A stretch of DNA of 64,000 nt, from NCBI GenBank assembly GCA_024123955.1, contig CP099652.1, positions 4,402,001 to 4,466,000 of the forward strand, read 5' to 3'. This document shows, one piece after another, positions 53,937-62,980 of the stretch (positions are counted from its first letter, which is position 1; the number at the start of each line of letters is the position of its first letter). The notes beneath the pieces were generated by a model. The model was not told where the DNA came from and searched no databases. It saw nothing but the letters and a program-made list of their open reading frames with translations. The stretch comes from Oxalobacteraceae bacterium OTU3CINTB1. Lineage in GTDB: Bacteria; Pseudomonadota; Gammaproteobacteria; Burkholderiales; Burkholderiaceae_D. The position numbers and the translations under genes were made by a program.

Positions 53937-54995
53937 TTAAATCATGCCGATGCGGTCTATACAGGCCAAACTCGCGCCTTTTTGGCGCAAATCGGCCCTG
54001 AATCCGGGTAGCAGCGCGTCCTCCCAGGCCTTGGGCAGCAGCACCCGGTCGCCCGCGTTGACTTGACTAAGTATCAACTCCAGTTTCGGTTCGCGTCCCT
54101 CTACGCTGTCCACGCGGCCTGCGTGCCACGCGCTCGAGCAGCCGGTGGCGATGATGCGCCCGCGCGGCACGAATTCCCGGCCGCGCGCCAAGCGGTCGGC
54201 CATCACCAGCGCCAGTTGGTACGATCCGCCCTGGAAGCGCGGCTGGCCGAAACGCACCACGCTGCGCCAGCGGCCCAGCCCTTTGCCGTCGAAGTGGCGC
54301 GCGCCGGCCAGCGTCTGGCGGATGTCCTGCTGCGCGCCCAGGTCCAGTCCCGGTGCGGCGATGCTGTCTTCTTCGCTGTTGGCGGCGGCGGTATGCGTGG
54401 CGTTGGCCGATGCATCGACGGGCACCGGGTCCGCGTCGATCGGGAACACGCTGACCTCGACCCATGCCAGTTCATCGTTGACGCCCCCGCTGTGAAGCGG
54501 GAACCAGGTACGCACCGTCGACACGGCGGCCGACAGATCGGCGTGGCCGGTCAGGGCGCCCAGGTGGGTGACTTGCATGGTGCCGACGGATGCGGCGCCG
54601 CCATCGGCACGGCCGCCCAGTTGGCCGAGGTGCCAACTGTCGGACCAGCCATGGGCGACTGTTTGCACGCCCGCCGCAGGCTGGAACAGGCCGCGCACGG
54701 AGCGGTCGGCCAGCACGGCCGCCAATTCCCAGTCGCGCTCCCCGTCGCCAGGCGCGATATCCATGCTGAGGACCACCTGGTCGCGGCTATCGAAACGCAC
54801 TTCGGTATGCCGCGCCAGGCGGACCACCTCCCGCATACGCTCGGCGACCGCCGGCGCGCCCGGGACGCTGCATTTAACCTCGGCGCGGTTGGCGCGGGGA
54901 CGGCGGCTGGCGGTGATGGTGAGCACGCGGCCGTCCGCCAGGATGCTGCGGCATTCGGCGATGGTTGGCGCGACGGTGATGGACAGGATGTTCAT
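53937..54995 (-). CDS. Lon-protease-domain-like protein with internal duplication
   Basis: 352 residues, coupled by ATGA overlap to the upstream gene. The C-terminal half (about 235-352) looks like the Lon proteolytic fold: GGSYQLALVMADRLARG with a possible nucleophile Ser258, RIIATGCSS, then VEGREPKLELILSQVNAGDRVLLP with a possible partner Lys304. The N-terminal half repeats the pattern (ERDWELAAVLADRSVRGLF, then GVQTVAHGWSDSWHLGQL) without the serine. I infer a tandem Lon-like domain with one degenerate copy. No ATPase module is present, so if it is a protease it is ATP-independent or works with a partner. Confidence 0.55.
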   Translation of the reverse strand: MNILSITVAPTIAECRSILADGRVLTITASRRPRANRAEVKCSVPGAPAVAERMREVVRLARHTEVRFDSRDQVVLSMDIAPGDGERDWELAAVLADRSVRGLFQPAAGVQTVAHGWSDSWHLGQLGGRADGGAASVGTMQVTHLGALTGHADLSAAVSTVRTWFPLHSGGVNDELAWVEVSVFPIDADPVPVDASANATHTAAANSEEDSIAAPGLDLGAQQDIRQTLAGARHFDGKGLGRWRSVVRFGQPRFQGGSYQLALVMADRLARGREFVPRGRIIATGCSSAWHAGRVDSVEGREPKLELILSQVNAGDRVLLPKAWEDALLPGFRADLRQKGASLACIDRIGMI

Positions 54996-56128
54996 AGCGA
55001 TGGCTCCACCCGTTGCGCGTGCGGCGCGCGGCGCAGCGACAGGCCGGTTTCCAGGTTGGCGCAGATGCGGTCCGCTTCGTCCAGCAGTTGCGGCCATTGT
55101 TCGTCGCCCGCCAGTTGAAGGCGCGCCAGCAGCGACCAGGCTTCATCCAGCGCGTCGCGGGCGACCAGCGTGTGGCGGCTGCGGCGATTCTGGTCGTCTT
55201 CGGCCAGCGGCTGGTCCGGCGCGGCCCAGGCCAGGGCCGGCATGGTGGTGACGTTCAGGCTCGCCATCCCCAGGCGCAGCAGCAACGCCTGCTGCCGTTC
55301 GAAGACCGGCAGGCCTTCGGGCAGCTGCAGCAATCGCAGCTCGCGGCTCACGGCGGGCAATTCCAGGAACAGTCGTCGTAAGGCTTGCGCATCGTTCTGC
55401 GCGACAGGCAGCGACTGCCGCGGTGGCGCGGCGGCCGGCGCGGAAGGCAGGCCGGACGCCGGCTCTGCCAGCATATGGCGCTCGACGTGCGCCGAAGAAT
55501 CGATAGCCGCAACCGACGCCTCGATGGCGGCAAGGCGCTCCGCTTCGGCCGCGCGTATGGCGCGGGCTTTGAGTATGTCGGCGAAATCGACTTGTTCACC
55601 CAGATCGGCCGGCACGCAGTCGTCGACGGTCACGCCGTAGCGTGTGTACATCAGCTGATTCAGCCCGGCGCGGAACGCATGCCATTCGTCGAGCGAGGTG
55701 CAAGGCGGCAGATCCAGCGCGCCCTGCGCCAACTCCGCCTGCAACGCCGCCTCCACCGAGGCGCCGAAGCCCGCCAGTTGCAAACGCCCCGATGTCTCGC
55801 TGTACAAATACAGGTCGAAGCGCTGCTGCGACACGCGCGGATTGGCCGCGTCGACCACAAAACGCAAACGCAGGCCCAACTCGGGCGCTGCGGCGAATGG
55901 CACCAGGTCCACCGTGTAGGGTCCGGGATGGAAACAGAACACCGATTCGCCGTGCTCGCACGCCACCTTGCCCGGCGCCGCGCGCCGCGCATGGCCGGCC
56001 GCATCGAAGACCACGACCGTGCTGTCGGCCGGCGCGGCGTCGCCGTCGTCGAGCCGCAGCGCGATCAGGCTCACGCCCAGTCCATCGGTATCGGTGGACT
56101 GTTTGCGGCGGCGCGAAAAAAAACCCAT
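54992..56128 (-). CDS. Unknown protein of the PBP/kinase operon, possibly SPFH-like
   Basis: A 378-residue soluble protein with a basic start (MGFFSRRRKQ). The first 185 residues are beta-rich (TVVVFDAAGHARRAAPGK, VFCFHPGPYTVDLVPF, LRLRFVVDAANPRVS) and end in a helix segment (LNQLMYTRYGVTVDDCVP). This loosely resembles the SPFH domain in the next-but-one gene, which is a weak inference. A helical linker and a helical C-terminus follow. Start seven bases after the previous stop. Confidence 0.6.
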   Translation of the reverse strand: MGFFSRRRKQSTDTDGLGVSLIALRLDDGDAAPADSTVVVFDAAGHARRAAPGKVACEHGESVFCFHPGPYTVDLVPFAAAPELGLRLRFVVDAANPRVSQQRFDLYLYSETSGRLQLAGFGASVEAALQAELAQGALDLPPCTSLDEWHAFRAGLNQLMYTRYGVTVDDCVPADLGEQVDFADILKARAIRAAEAERLAAIEASVAAIDSSAHVERHMLAEPASGLPSAPAAAPPRQSLPVAQNDAQALRRLFLELPAVSRELRLLQLPEGLPVFERQQALLLRLGMASLNVTTMPALAWAAPDQPLAEDDQNRRSRHTLVARDALDEAWSLLARLQLAGDEQWPQLLDEADRICANLETGLSLRRAPHAQRVEPSL

Positions 56129-56134
56129 GATCGG

Positions 56135-56737
56135 TTAAGCGACCGGCTCGACGGCGAAACCGGCGCCGTACATCTGAAAATGCGGCGCCGGGGCGGTGTC
56201 GAACGGCCAGGCGCGTTCGCACTCGCCGTCGGCATCGAGCCGGCCTTGCAGCACGATGGCGCCGCCGCCGTCGATCACACGCAACTGCGGCTGTTCGCTC
56301 AATAGCCGCGCGGCGAAAGGCGCCTGGGCCGATAGCGACAGAATGACCTGCCAGCCGCCGTCTTGCGGGAGAAAGTGCAGCGTCCAGTAATTGTCGTCGG
56401 TGACCAGCGCCTCCAGCGCCGCGGCGCTGGAGGCCGCGCGCAGCATGCCGGTGCTGCCGCTCCACTGCGCGTCGTTGGCCGCAGGGGCGACCGCCGCGCG
56501 GCGTTCCAGCGACAGTTGACGGAAGCGGCGCAGCGTCAGCGGCGAGTTAGCCAGCGCTTGGCGCTCGTTCGGCGTCAGCGCCTGGCTGCCATCGAGCGCC
56601 GCCAGCAGCGTAGGGTCGGCCAGCATCAGCCGGTCGTCAGGTGCGGCGCGGGCCAGCAGCGCGCGTTCGCGCAGCCGCGCCTCCAGCGCCTTGGCGTCCT
56701 GCTTATCTTGTGCTGAATTCAATTCGTTCTCCTTCAT
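56135..56737 (-). CDS. Unknown protein of the PBP/kinase operon
   Basis: A 200-residue protein. ATG 56737 overlaps the previous stop (ATGA), with AACGAATTG after it. The N-terminal half is helical and charged (QDKQDAKALEARLRERALLARA, LTPNERQALANSPLTLRRFRQL). The C-terminal half is beta-rich (DNYWTLHFLPQDGGWQVILSL, LRVIDGGGAIVLQGRLD). No family recognised; coding status is firm because of the coupled starts on both sides. Confidence 0.65.
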   Translation of the reverse strand: MKENELNSAQDKQDAKALEARLRERALLARAAPDDRLMLADPTLLAALDGSQALTPNERQALANSPLTLRRFRQLSLERRAAVAPAANDAQWSGSTGMLRAASSAAALEALVTDDNYWTLHFLPQDGGWQVILSLSAQAPFAARLLSEQPQLRVIDGGGAIVLQGRLDADGECERAWPFDTAPAPHFQMYGAGFAVEPVA

Positions 56738-58077
56738 TTCACCGCACCGGCGGCGTGCAGCTTGTCGATCGCTTCGTTGCGGCGCTTGCGCAGCGTCGGC
56801 ATCGAAATCCGGTCCAGCGCGGCCAACTGCTGCAATGTCGGTAGTTCGCCGGTGGCCGGGTCCAGCCAGGCATCCGGATAGGTATCGTCGGCGGCGCCCA
56901 GCAGCTTGTGGTACACGGCCAGGCGTATCGGCAGCGACTCGTCGCACAGAACGCGCAGCATCCAGCTACCGGTTTGCTGCGCGGCGCGCGCCAATGCCAT
57001 GTAGCGGGGGGGCAGGGAAAGCGCGCCGGCCGCCTCCTGCTCAGCCGCTTGCTCCGCCGCCGGAACGGCCGGTTCGGGGATCGGCGAGCCGCCATCGTCA
57101 CCCACCGGACTGGCGTCCCCGCCCTCCTCTTCCGCCGCGTATCCGTCCGGCGCGGGAGCGGCCAGTATGCGATCGTCGTCGAACACCCCGCCCTGCGCCT
57201 CCAGCCGCTCCGATTCGCCGACTACGCGCCAGTAGTCTTCCAGCCATGCCGCCGCCTCGCCGGCCTCGCCCTGCCAGTCGTCGACACGGTCCATATTCGA
57301 CGACAGTTCCTCATAATCGCCGATTTCGGCCAGCATCGCCGCGATTTTATCCGGACTGTTTTTCAGGCTGGCGAAACGCTTGGAGCGGGTATGCAGCGGA
57401 CCGGGAGAGCCGCCGAAGCGCTCCAGCGATTCGCTCCAGCGGATGATCCACTCGGCCTTGCAGCCGCCGATGGACTTCATCTGCCGCACTTCGATAGGGC
57501 TGCCTTCCAGCGTGCGGCCCAGTATCGCGCCCACCTGCGCGTCATTTTCCTGCCAGGCGGCGAACACGGTGGCGATCTCGCGATAGGCCGTGTCCAGCAT
57601 CCGGTACGTGTAGATCTTGTTGGGCGAGCAGTCGCGCCCAGTGGTGACAATGTAATTGTCGGCATCGACCTTGTCGCGCAGGCCGGCGTACATGTCGTTG
57701 ACCTTTTTGCGCATCACGCCATCGGCCGCCGCGTCGAGCCAGAATGCGCCGCTGCGCGCGTGTTCGACGGCCACGGTGGCCACGAAGGCTTGCCAGAAGC
57801 CGGGATGCGCCTGCAGTTCATACAACAAACCGAGCGACAGCTCGTAGACGCTTTCGCCATAGCTATTGCCTTCCGCCTCGCCACGGGCCGACCGCGCGCC
57901 CGCGTGCAGGGCCGCCGCCACCGCCTCGGTATAGCTGTCGAGCAGCTCCGCGTGCGGACTTGGGTCGAGCATCCGGTGCATCTCAATTTGCCGGAACGCC
58001 TGCAGCGAGCAGTGTCCCAACAGCTTGCGCACTTGTTCCCAGCCGTGCTCCTGATACCGGGTTCCTGGCAACCGCAT
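56734..58077 (-). CDS. Unknown 447-residue protein of the PBP/kinase operon
   Basis: Start taken at ATG 58077 after ACAGGACCTT. The protein is largely helical (HGWEQVRKLLGHCSLQAFRQIEMHR, YEAVYELSLGLLYELQAHPGFW-like segments), with a central acidic Glu/Pro-rich linker (about 325-370). The C-terminal helices resemble a helix-turn-helix (LQQLAALDRISMPTLRKRRNEAIDKL). It is 99 bp after the penicillin-binding protein gene and overlaps the next gene by four bases. No function assigned. Confidence 0.65.
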   Translation of the reverse strand: MRLPGTRYQEHGWEQVRKLLGHCSLQAFRQIEMHRMLDPSPHAELLDSYTEAVAAALHAGARSARGEAEGNSYGESVYELSLGLLYELQAHPGFWQAFVATVAVEHARSGAFWLDAAADGVMRKKVNDMYAGLRDKVDADNYIVTTGRDCSPNKIYTYRMLDTAYREIATVFAAWQENDAQVGAILGRTLEGSPIEVRQMKSIGGCKAEWIIRWSESLERFGGSPGPLHTRSKRFASLKNSPDKIAAMLAEIGDYEELSSNMDRVDDWQGEAGEAAAWLEDYWRVVGESERLEAQGGVFDDDRILAAPAPDGYAAEEEGGDASPVGDDGGSPIPEPAVPAAEQAAEQEAAGALSLPPRYMALARAAQQTGSWMLRVLCDESLPIRLAVYHKLLGAADDTYPDAWLDPATGELPTLQQLAALDRISMPTLRKRRNEAIDKLHAAGAVK

Positions 58078-58176
58078 AAGGTCCTGTAAATTAATGGAAA
58101 AACAAAAATGGGCGCTATGGCTCACGCTTGTAAATGATGCCATAGTCGGAGCACTTTCATTATCCCGTTTACAAAC

Positions 58177-61100
58177 CTATTTCCCCTTCTGTTCCCGCTT
58201 CTGCCCCGCCAGCGTGGACAGCACCGCCGCGACCACCGGCGCCGCGTGCGCGCCGCCGGTGACGTTGGAGTGACTGACGAAAGCCGCCATCGCCAGCCGG
58301 TGGGTCTGCGCGGGCAAGCTGCCCGGTTCCAGCCAGCCGGTGAACCAGACGGTGGCGGTGTCGTCGCCGGTGGGCGCGGTGCCGGTTTTACCGTACAAGC
58401 CTGGACGCACGCCGGCCAGCGCCGCGCCGCCGAAGGCGCCGGCGCCGGTGCCGACATCGACCACGCCCTTCATGCCGGCCTTGATGCGGTCCAGGCGGAC
58501 GCCGACCGGCTTCATGGCCGGCACCGTGCTATCCGTGCCATCGAGCGACAGCAACATGCGCGGCGCCACCACCTTGCCCTGCCCGACCGCCGCCGACGCC
58601 AGTGCCATTTGCAGCGGAGTGACCTGCATGCGCAGGCCGATCGCCATCTGCCGCAGCTCGTGGCGGGTGTGGATGGTGTCGATGTGGGCCGGCGTGGCTT
58701 GCAGCGCATCCCAGCTACGCCAGTTGAAATCCGCCGGCAGCAACCCGCCATCCAGGCGCATGGCCTGCTCGAAGCCGAGGCGGTGCGCGGCCGCCACGAT
58801 CGGCCGCACGCTATCGAGGGCGTCCGCGTCCAGCGCCTGCAAGTCGGGCGCACCGCCGTCGGCACGGCCGAACAGGCTACGGTCGCTCAATTCGCCGGAC
58901 CAGGCGAACCAGGTATTGAGGCTGTAGGTGAGCGCCTGAGCCAGTCCCAGACGTCCCTCCTGCGCGCGCCGGTCCAGGCTTTGTTCGCGATAGTTGGTGA
59001 TGTGCGCCGCCTTGGGATTGAGCGGATAGGTGGCGGCGTCGGTCTGGAAGCCGAAGCCCCGTTGCGATGCCAGGCGGTTGATGGCGGGCAGCGGCATGCC
59101 GCCCAACAGCGCATCGATCTGCGGATCGGTCCTGGCGGCCATTTCCAGTCCAAGCGCGCTGACGACCTTGAAGGTGGAACCGGGACTCTGATGGGCGCCG
59201 CCGTCGTGCTGCAAAGCAGGCAGGCGCAGGGGGCTGCGCGCGGGGCTGGTGCGGTCGAAATCGCGCACCTCGGCCCAGTTGCCGCTGTTAAGCTCTCCCG
59301 CGCCGGCACCGGCGGCTGCCAACACGTCACCGGTTTCGGTATCGAGGATCACAAGTCCCGCGTGACGGCCTTCCGGTGCGGCCTGGCCGCCGACGCAACC
59401 CTTGCCATCCCAGCGCCCCTGGCGCATGCCGACGCAATCGAGGATGCGCTGGCCCAGCGCCTGCAACGGCAGGTCGAGCGTGAGCCTGGCGGCCACCTGC
59501 GCGCCCGCCGACGGCAGCCGCGCCAGCATGCCGGCGACGCTGTTGGCGTGTTCCGGACCGACGCCCAGCAACGGCGCCAGCCCGGCATCGATGGCCGGCT
59601 GCGTTGGCGCACCGTCATTCCACAGCGGCGTGCCGTTGCGGTCCTCCAGCGTGACTGGCGCTGGCGCCGCGGCTTGGGAAGGACCGGCTGCGCGGTCGTT
59701 CAAAGCGAGCGCCTGCCAGCCAACCCGGCCGCCGGCGACGCGCAGGTGGCGGTATTTCTGGTCTTCCGGCGCGTTGAAATCGAGCGGCCGCAGCTCGAGC
59801 GACACGTTGCGGGCGCCGGCTTGCAGTGCCAGCGTCAGTTCCTGCACGTCGCCCTTGGCCGCGCACGCGCGGCCGGTGCAGGCGGCCGCCGTTTGCGCGC
59901 TGGCGCCGGAGACGCCGCCTTCAACCCGCCCCGCCACCATCATCCGCAGCACTTCGCCGCCGGTCGCGGGACGCGGCAGCGCCAGCGTCAGACGCAGCAG
60001 CGGCCTGCCGCCGGGCGTCTCGCCCGCCTGCGGCCAGCGGGCGACACGGGTCCACGGCTGCCAGCCCTGCGGCAGCGACGCGAACAGGCGCGAGGCGGCG
60101 ACCGGCATCTGGCTCGTGACGGCCACCATCACGGGGGCGCCGCCGGCGCCCGACGGCCCGGCCACGCTGGCGTTCCAGTCCAGCGCCATGCCGGCAGGCG
60201 CCTTGACACGCCAGGCCAGCAGCCGGCGCTCGCTATTGTAGATGTCGATTTGCTGGCGGACGTAGGCGCCGTCGGCCTGGTGGTAGAGGCGCTTGAATAA
60301 TTTGGTGGTGGCCGCATCGGCTTTGACTTGCTTCCAGTCCGACAGCTCCGCTGCGCGCGCGGGCGCGTTGGCGGCGAGCCATTGCGGCAGGTCGCGCGGC
60401 GCCAGTTCGATGGTGCCGGCGGCGTTCAGCCGCACGAGCCCATGCTCCTGCAGCGCCAGGAACAGCGCCTGGTCTTCCAGCGCGCCGGGCGCCGATGCGG
60501 GCACCTGATAGCGCCCTGCCGCCAGATACGCGCCGACCGCCTTGCCGCGTGCCGGGAACGCAGTCACCAGCGCGGAATCCGCGCCGGCGGCAGTATCAGC
60601 CGCCGGCCGGTACATCTGCACCAGCAGCTCGCCGGCCTGCGGACACATGACGTTGGCCCGCCGTTCGATGCGCAAGGCCGACGCCGCGCCCCACAGCAGC
60701 CAACCTTGCTGGCGCAGCGCGACCTGGCCGCTGGCGCCCTGTTCGACCTGGCCCAGACTGGCGTCGCTCAGCCAGCGCACGTCGGCCCGGCGGCTGTTCC
60801 ATTTCAATTGCAGCGGTTCGCCGAGGGGATCGGTGAAGTCGGCGCGCGCGGTGCCCTCGATTTGCACTTCCGGCATCGCGTTCGCGCCCGCGCCGCTGTC
60901 GGACACCAGCAGCACGTTGCGCAGCGCGATGTGCACGTCGGCCTCCTGATTGCGCGCGACCCAGCGCTTGACGTCGTCGAAGCGGTAACCGATCCGCAGC
61001 GGCAGCAGCCGCCCGTCTTTCCCGGTGGGGTCGCGCAGCTGGCTGCACAAGTCCACCCGCACCGCCGGCGAGGCTTGCATGCCCGCAGCCACCAGCAACA

Positions 61101-61497
61101 CGCCACCCGGGTGAAGGCTGGTGGCGATGCCCGGCTGCGACGGCACGGTGAAGGCGATTCCGGGCAGGACGGATTGATAGGCGTTGGCGGCGCGTACGTT
61201 GTTGGCCGCCTCCGGCGTGCTGGCGGTGGCGGCCGCCAAATGCCGCGCGTGGCCGGCAATCACCGCGCCGCCACCGGCGGCGATGCCGGCGGCGGCGACC
61301 ACGATCCAGACGGCGCGGCGCGACCCCGGCTTGGGACCAGTGGGAGCCCTATCGGCATCGGAACGGATCAGCTTTAGCGCCGGGCGGCCCTGGTTGGCCG
61401 AGTCGCCACGGGCGCCGGCGCGCAGGTTGGCCCGCCGGCGGCGCGCGCGGTGGCGCTCGGCCCAAGCTTGCAGAAAAGTGCTGATGAATGGCGGCAT
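58177..61497 (-). CDS. Large penicillin-binding protein (class B-like transpeptidase)
   Basis: A 1106-residue membrane-anchored protein with GAGGGGC just before ATG 61497. A basic cytoplasmic start and one membrane helix (about 62-82, AVWIVVAAAGIAAGGGAVIAG) precede a very long region (85-690) of unknown type. The transpeptidase domain has STFK (Ser774, Lys777) in SPGSTFKVV, SLN (859-861) and KTG (1037-1039). No glycosyltransferase domain is seen, so it is class B-like and would need a SEDS partner. The SEDS gene at 37956-40436 is the obvious candidate. It is the first gene of the minus-strand arm. The pre-transpeptidase region is far longer than in FtsI or PbpA. Confidence 0.9.
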   Translation of the reverse strand: MPPFISTFLQAWAERHRARRRRANLRAGARGDSANQGRPALKLIRSDADRAPTGPKPGSRRAVWIVVAAAGIAAGGGAVIAGHARHLAAATASTPEAANNVRAANAYQSVLPGIAFTVPSQPGIATSLHPGGVLLVAAGMQASPAVRVDLCSQLRDPTGKDGRLLPLRIGYRFDDVKRWVARNQEADVHIALRNVLLVSDSGAGANAMPEVQIEGTARADFTDPLGEPLQLKWNSRRADVRWLSDASLGQVEQGASGQVALRQQGWLLWGAASALRIERRANVMCPQAGELLVQMYRPAADTAAGADSALVTAFPARGKAVGAYLAAGRYQVPASAPGALEDQALFLALQEHGLVRLNAAGTIELAPRDLPQWLAANAPARAAELSDWKQVKADAATTKLFKRLYHQADGAYVRQQIDIYNSERRLLAWRVKAPAGMALDWNASVAGPSGAGGAPVMVAVTSQMPVAASRLFASLPQGWQPWTRVARWPQAGETPGGRPLLRLTLALPRPATGGEVLRMMVAGRVEGGVSGASAQTAAACTGRACAAKGDVQELTLALQAGARNVSLELRPLDFNAPEDQKYRHLRVAGGRVGWQALALNDRAAGPSQAAAPAPVTLEDRNGTPLWNDGAPTQPAIDAGLAPLLGVGPEHANSVAGMLARLPSAGAQVAARLTLDLPLQALGQRILDCVGMRQGRWDGKGCVGGQAAPEGRHAGLVILDTETGDVLAAAGAGAGELNSGNWAEVRDFDRTSPARSPLRLPALQHDGGAHQSPGSTFKVVSALGLEMAARTDPQIDALLGGMPLPAINRLASQRGFGFQTDAATYPLNPKAAHITNYREQSLDRRAQEGRLGLAQALTYSLNTWFAWSGELSDRSLFGRADGGAPDLQALDADALDSVRPIVAAAHRLGFEQAMRLDGGLLPADFNWRSWDALQATPAHIDTIHTRHELRQMAIGLRMQVTPLQMALASAAVGQGKVVAPRMLLSLDGTDSTVPAMKPVGVRLDRIKAGMKGVVDVGTGAGAFGGAALAGVRPGLYGKTGTAPTGDDTATVWFTGWLEPGSLPAQTHRLAMAAFVSHSNVTGGAHAAPVVAAVLSTLAGQKREQKGK

Positions 61498-61698
61498 ATG
61501 CCCCTCGCGCTGGTGGACGGTCTCTCCCCAGCCTTAGCGGAGGGCCGGCGAAAACTGGCGGCCTCAACGGGCTCATCGCGCCTATTCGCAGTTCGCGCCG
61601 CGAAAAACGCGGCTCGTCGCAATCCCATGGCGCCTTGACGGCGCTTTGCATAAAGTGAGCACATCGAAACACACTTTTAACCACCGAAAGGAAGCAAA

Positions 61699-61926
61699 AT
61701 GAACGTCCTGAAAAACTTCGAAGCCGTTTTCATCATCACCCTTGGCCTGGTCTTCGCCGCCGACTATGCGTTGCAACCTCCGGTGCAAGAGCCGGTGGCG
61801 GCACAGGAAATGCAAGTGGTCGTCGTCAGCGCCAAGCGCTTGACACCAGAGCAAAAACAGCAAATGCTCATCGACGAAAACAACACCAAGCTTGCCGCCG
61901 ACGTCACCACGTCGACCAAGATTTGA
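61699..61926 (+). CDS. Small single-span membrane or exported protein
   Basis: A 75-residue protein with a strong AAAGGAAGC ribosome site. The N-terminal hydrophobic segment (about 9-25, AVFIITLGLVFAADYAL) is either a signal peptide or an anchor. The rest is polar (VVVVSAKRLTPEQKQQML). No family recognised. An inverted repeat follows 13 bp after the stop. Confidence 0.7.
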   Translation: MNVLKNFEAVFIITLGLVFAADYALQPPVQEPVAAQEMQVVVVSAKRLTPEQKQQMLIDENNTKLAADVTTSTKI

Positions 61927-61939
61927 ACCCGCGCCACCC

Positions 61940-61982
61940 CTTCGCCTGTTCGCGCATTCCCACCGACGCGTAACAGGCGAAG
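61940..61982. repeat. Inverted repeat downstream of the small membrane-protein gene
   Basis: Perfect 11-base arms (CTTCGCCTGTT at 61940-61950 and AACAGGCGAAG at 61972-61982), with inner CGCG pairs. There is no T run, so it may act as a weak terminator or RNA-stabilising hairpin rather than a standard intrinsic terminator. Confidence 0.6.
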
Positions 61983-62180
61983 CCGGCCAACTCCACGCCC
62001 CCCGCCGCCGCCCCCTCTCCACGTCCCTTCCTATCCGTACGCCAGCGTACAAATCGCCTCCGGATCTTTGTGTCATATGTAAAAAGTTGCATCATTCGGC
62101 GCCCCCGTCATCGACGCTTGATATAGTTCGTCCATGCGCCGCAATCGACGCACGCAATCGACGCAGCCCAGGAGAACATC

Positions 62181-62969
62181 ATGATCAAACGCTCGCACAC
62201 TATTTTTGCCGCCGCCATGCTCGCGCTGAGCGCAGCCGCTTTCGCTCCCGCCACCGCGTCCGCGCAGGTCGGCCTGAGCATCGTCATCGGGGACGCCCCG
62301 CCGCCACCGCGCTTCGAAAGCGTGCCGGTCGCCCGGCGCGGTTATGTGTGGGCGCCCGGTTACTGGAACTGGGACGGTCATCGCCACGTGTGGGCCGCCG
62401 GCCGCTGGGAAGCCGAACGCCGTGGCGCGCAATACCGCCGCGCCGAATGGATACGCGACAATGGCGGCTGGCGCCTCGACCAGGGCGGCTGGGTCACCGT
62501 GGACTCGCGTCCGGTGCAGGTCGATTACATCACCGTCGCACCGCCGCCGCCGCGCTATGAAGTCGTGCCTCCGCCGCGCGCCGGCTATGTCTGGACGCCA
62601 GGTTATTGGGACTGGCGCGGCAACCGCCATATCTGGGTGGGCGGTAATTGGGTCGGCGCCCGCCCCGGTTACGTCTACACCCAGCCACGCTGGATCGAAC
62701 ATGGCGGCCGCTGGGAACGACAGGACGGCCGCTGGGAGCGCGGTCCGAACGGCGACCGCGATCATGACGGCATCCCGAACCGCTACGACCGTCACGACAA
62801 CCGCGACTACCGTGGCGACCATCGGGGCGACCACCGCAACGATTACCGCAACGGCGGCCGTGGCGACCGCGATCGCGATGGGGTGCCGAACCGGTATGAC
62901 CGCGACCGCGATGGCGACGGGGTACCGAACCGCTTCGACCACCGTCCCGACAATCCGCGTCGCGACTGA
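62181..62969 (+). CDS. YXWGXW-repeat envelope protein with calcium-loop tail
   Basis: A 262-residue exported protein (signal peptide about 1-29, ATASAQVG; CAGGAG upstream). Tandem YXWGXW-type repeats occur twice (GYVWAPGYWNWDGHRHVWAAGRW and, near residue 135, GYVWTPGYWDWRGNRHIWVGG, quoted in part). The tail (about 190-262) is rich in Asp/Arg with repeated DRDGVPNRYD-type units, like thrombospondin type 3 calcium loops. Likely a periplasmic or surface protein; function unknown. Confidence 0.85.
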   Translation: MIKRSHTIFAAAMLALSAAAFAPATASAQVGLSIVIGDAPPPPRFESVPVARRGYVWAPGYWNWDGHRHVWAAGRWEAERRGAQYRRAEWIRDNGGWRLDQGGWVTVDSRPVQVDYITVAPPPPRYEVVPPPRAGYVWTPGYWDWRGNRHIWVGGNWVGARPGYVYTQPRWIEHGGRWERQDGRWERGPNGDRDHDGIPNRYDRHDNRDYRGDHRGDHRNDYRNGGRGDRDRDGVPNRYDRDRDGDGVPNRFDHRPDNPRRD

Positions 62970-62980
62970 TCGACGTGCCG

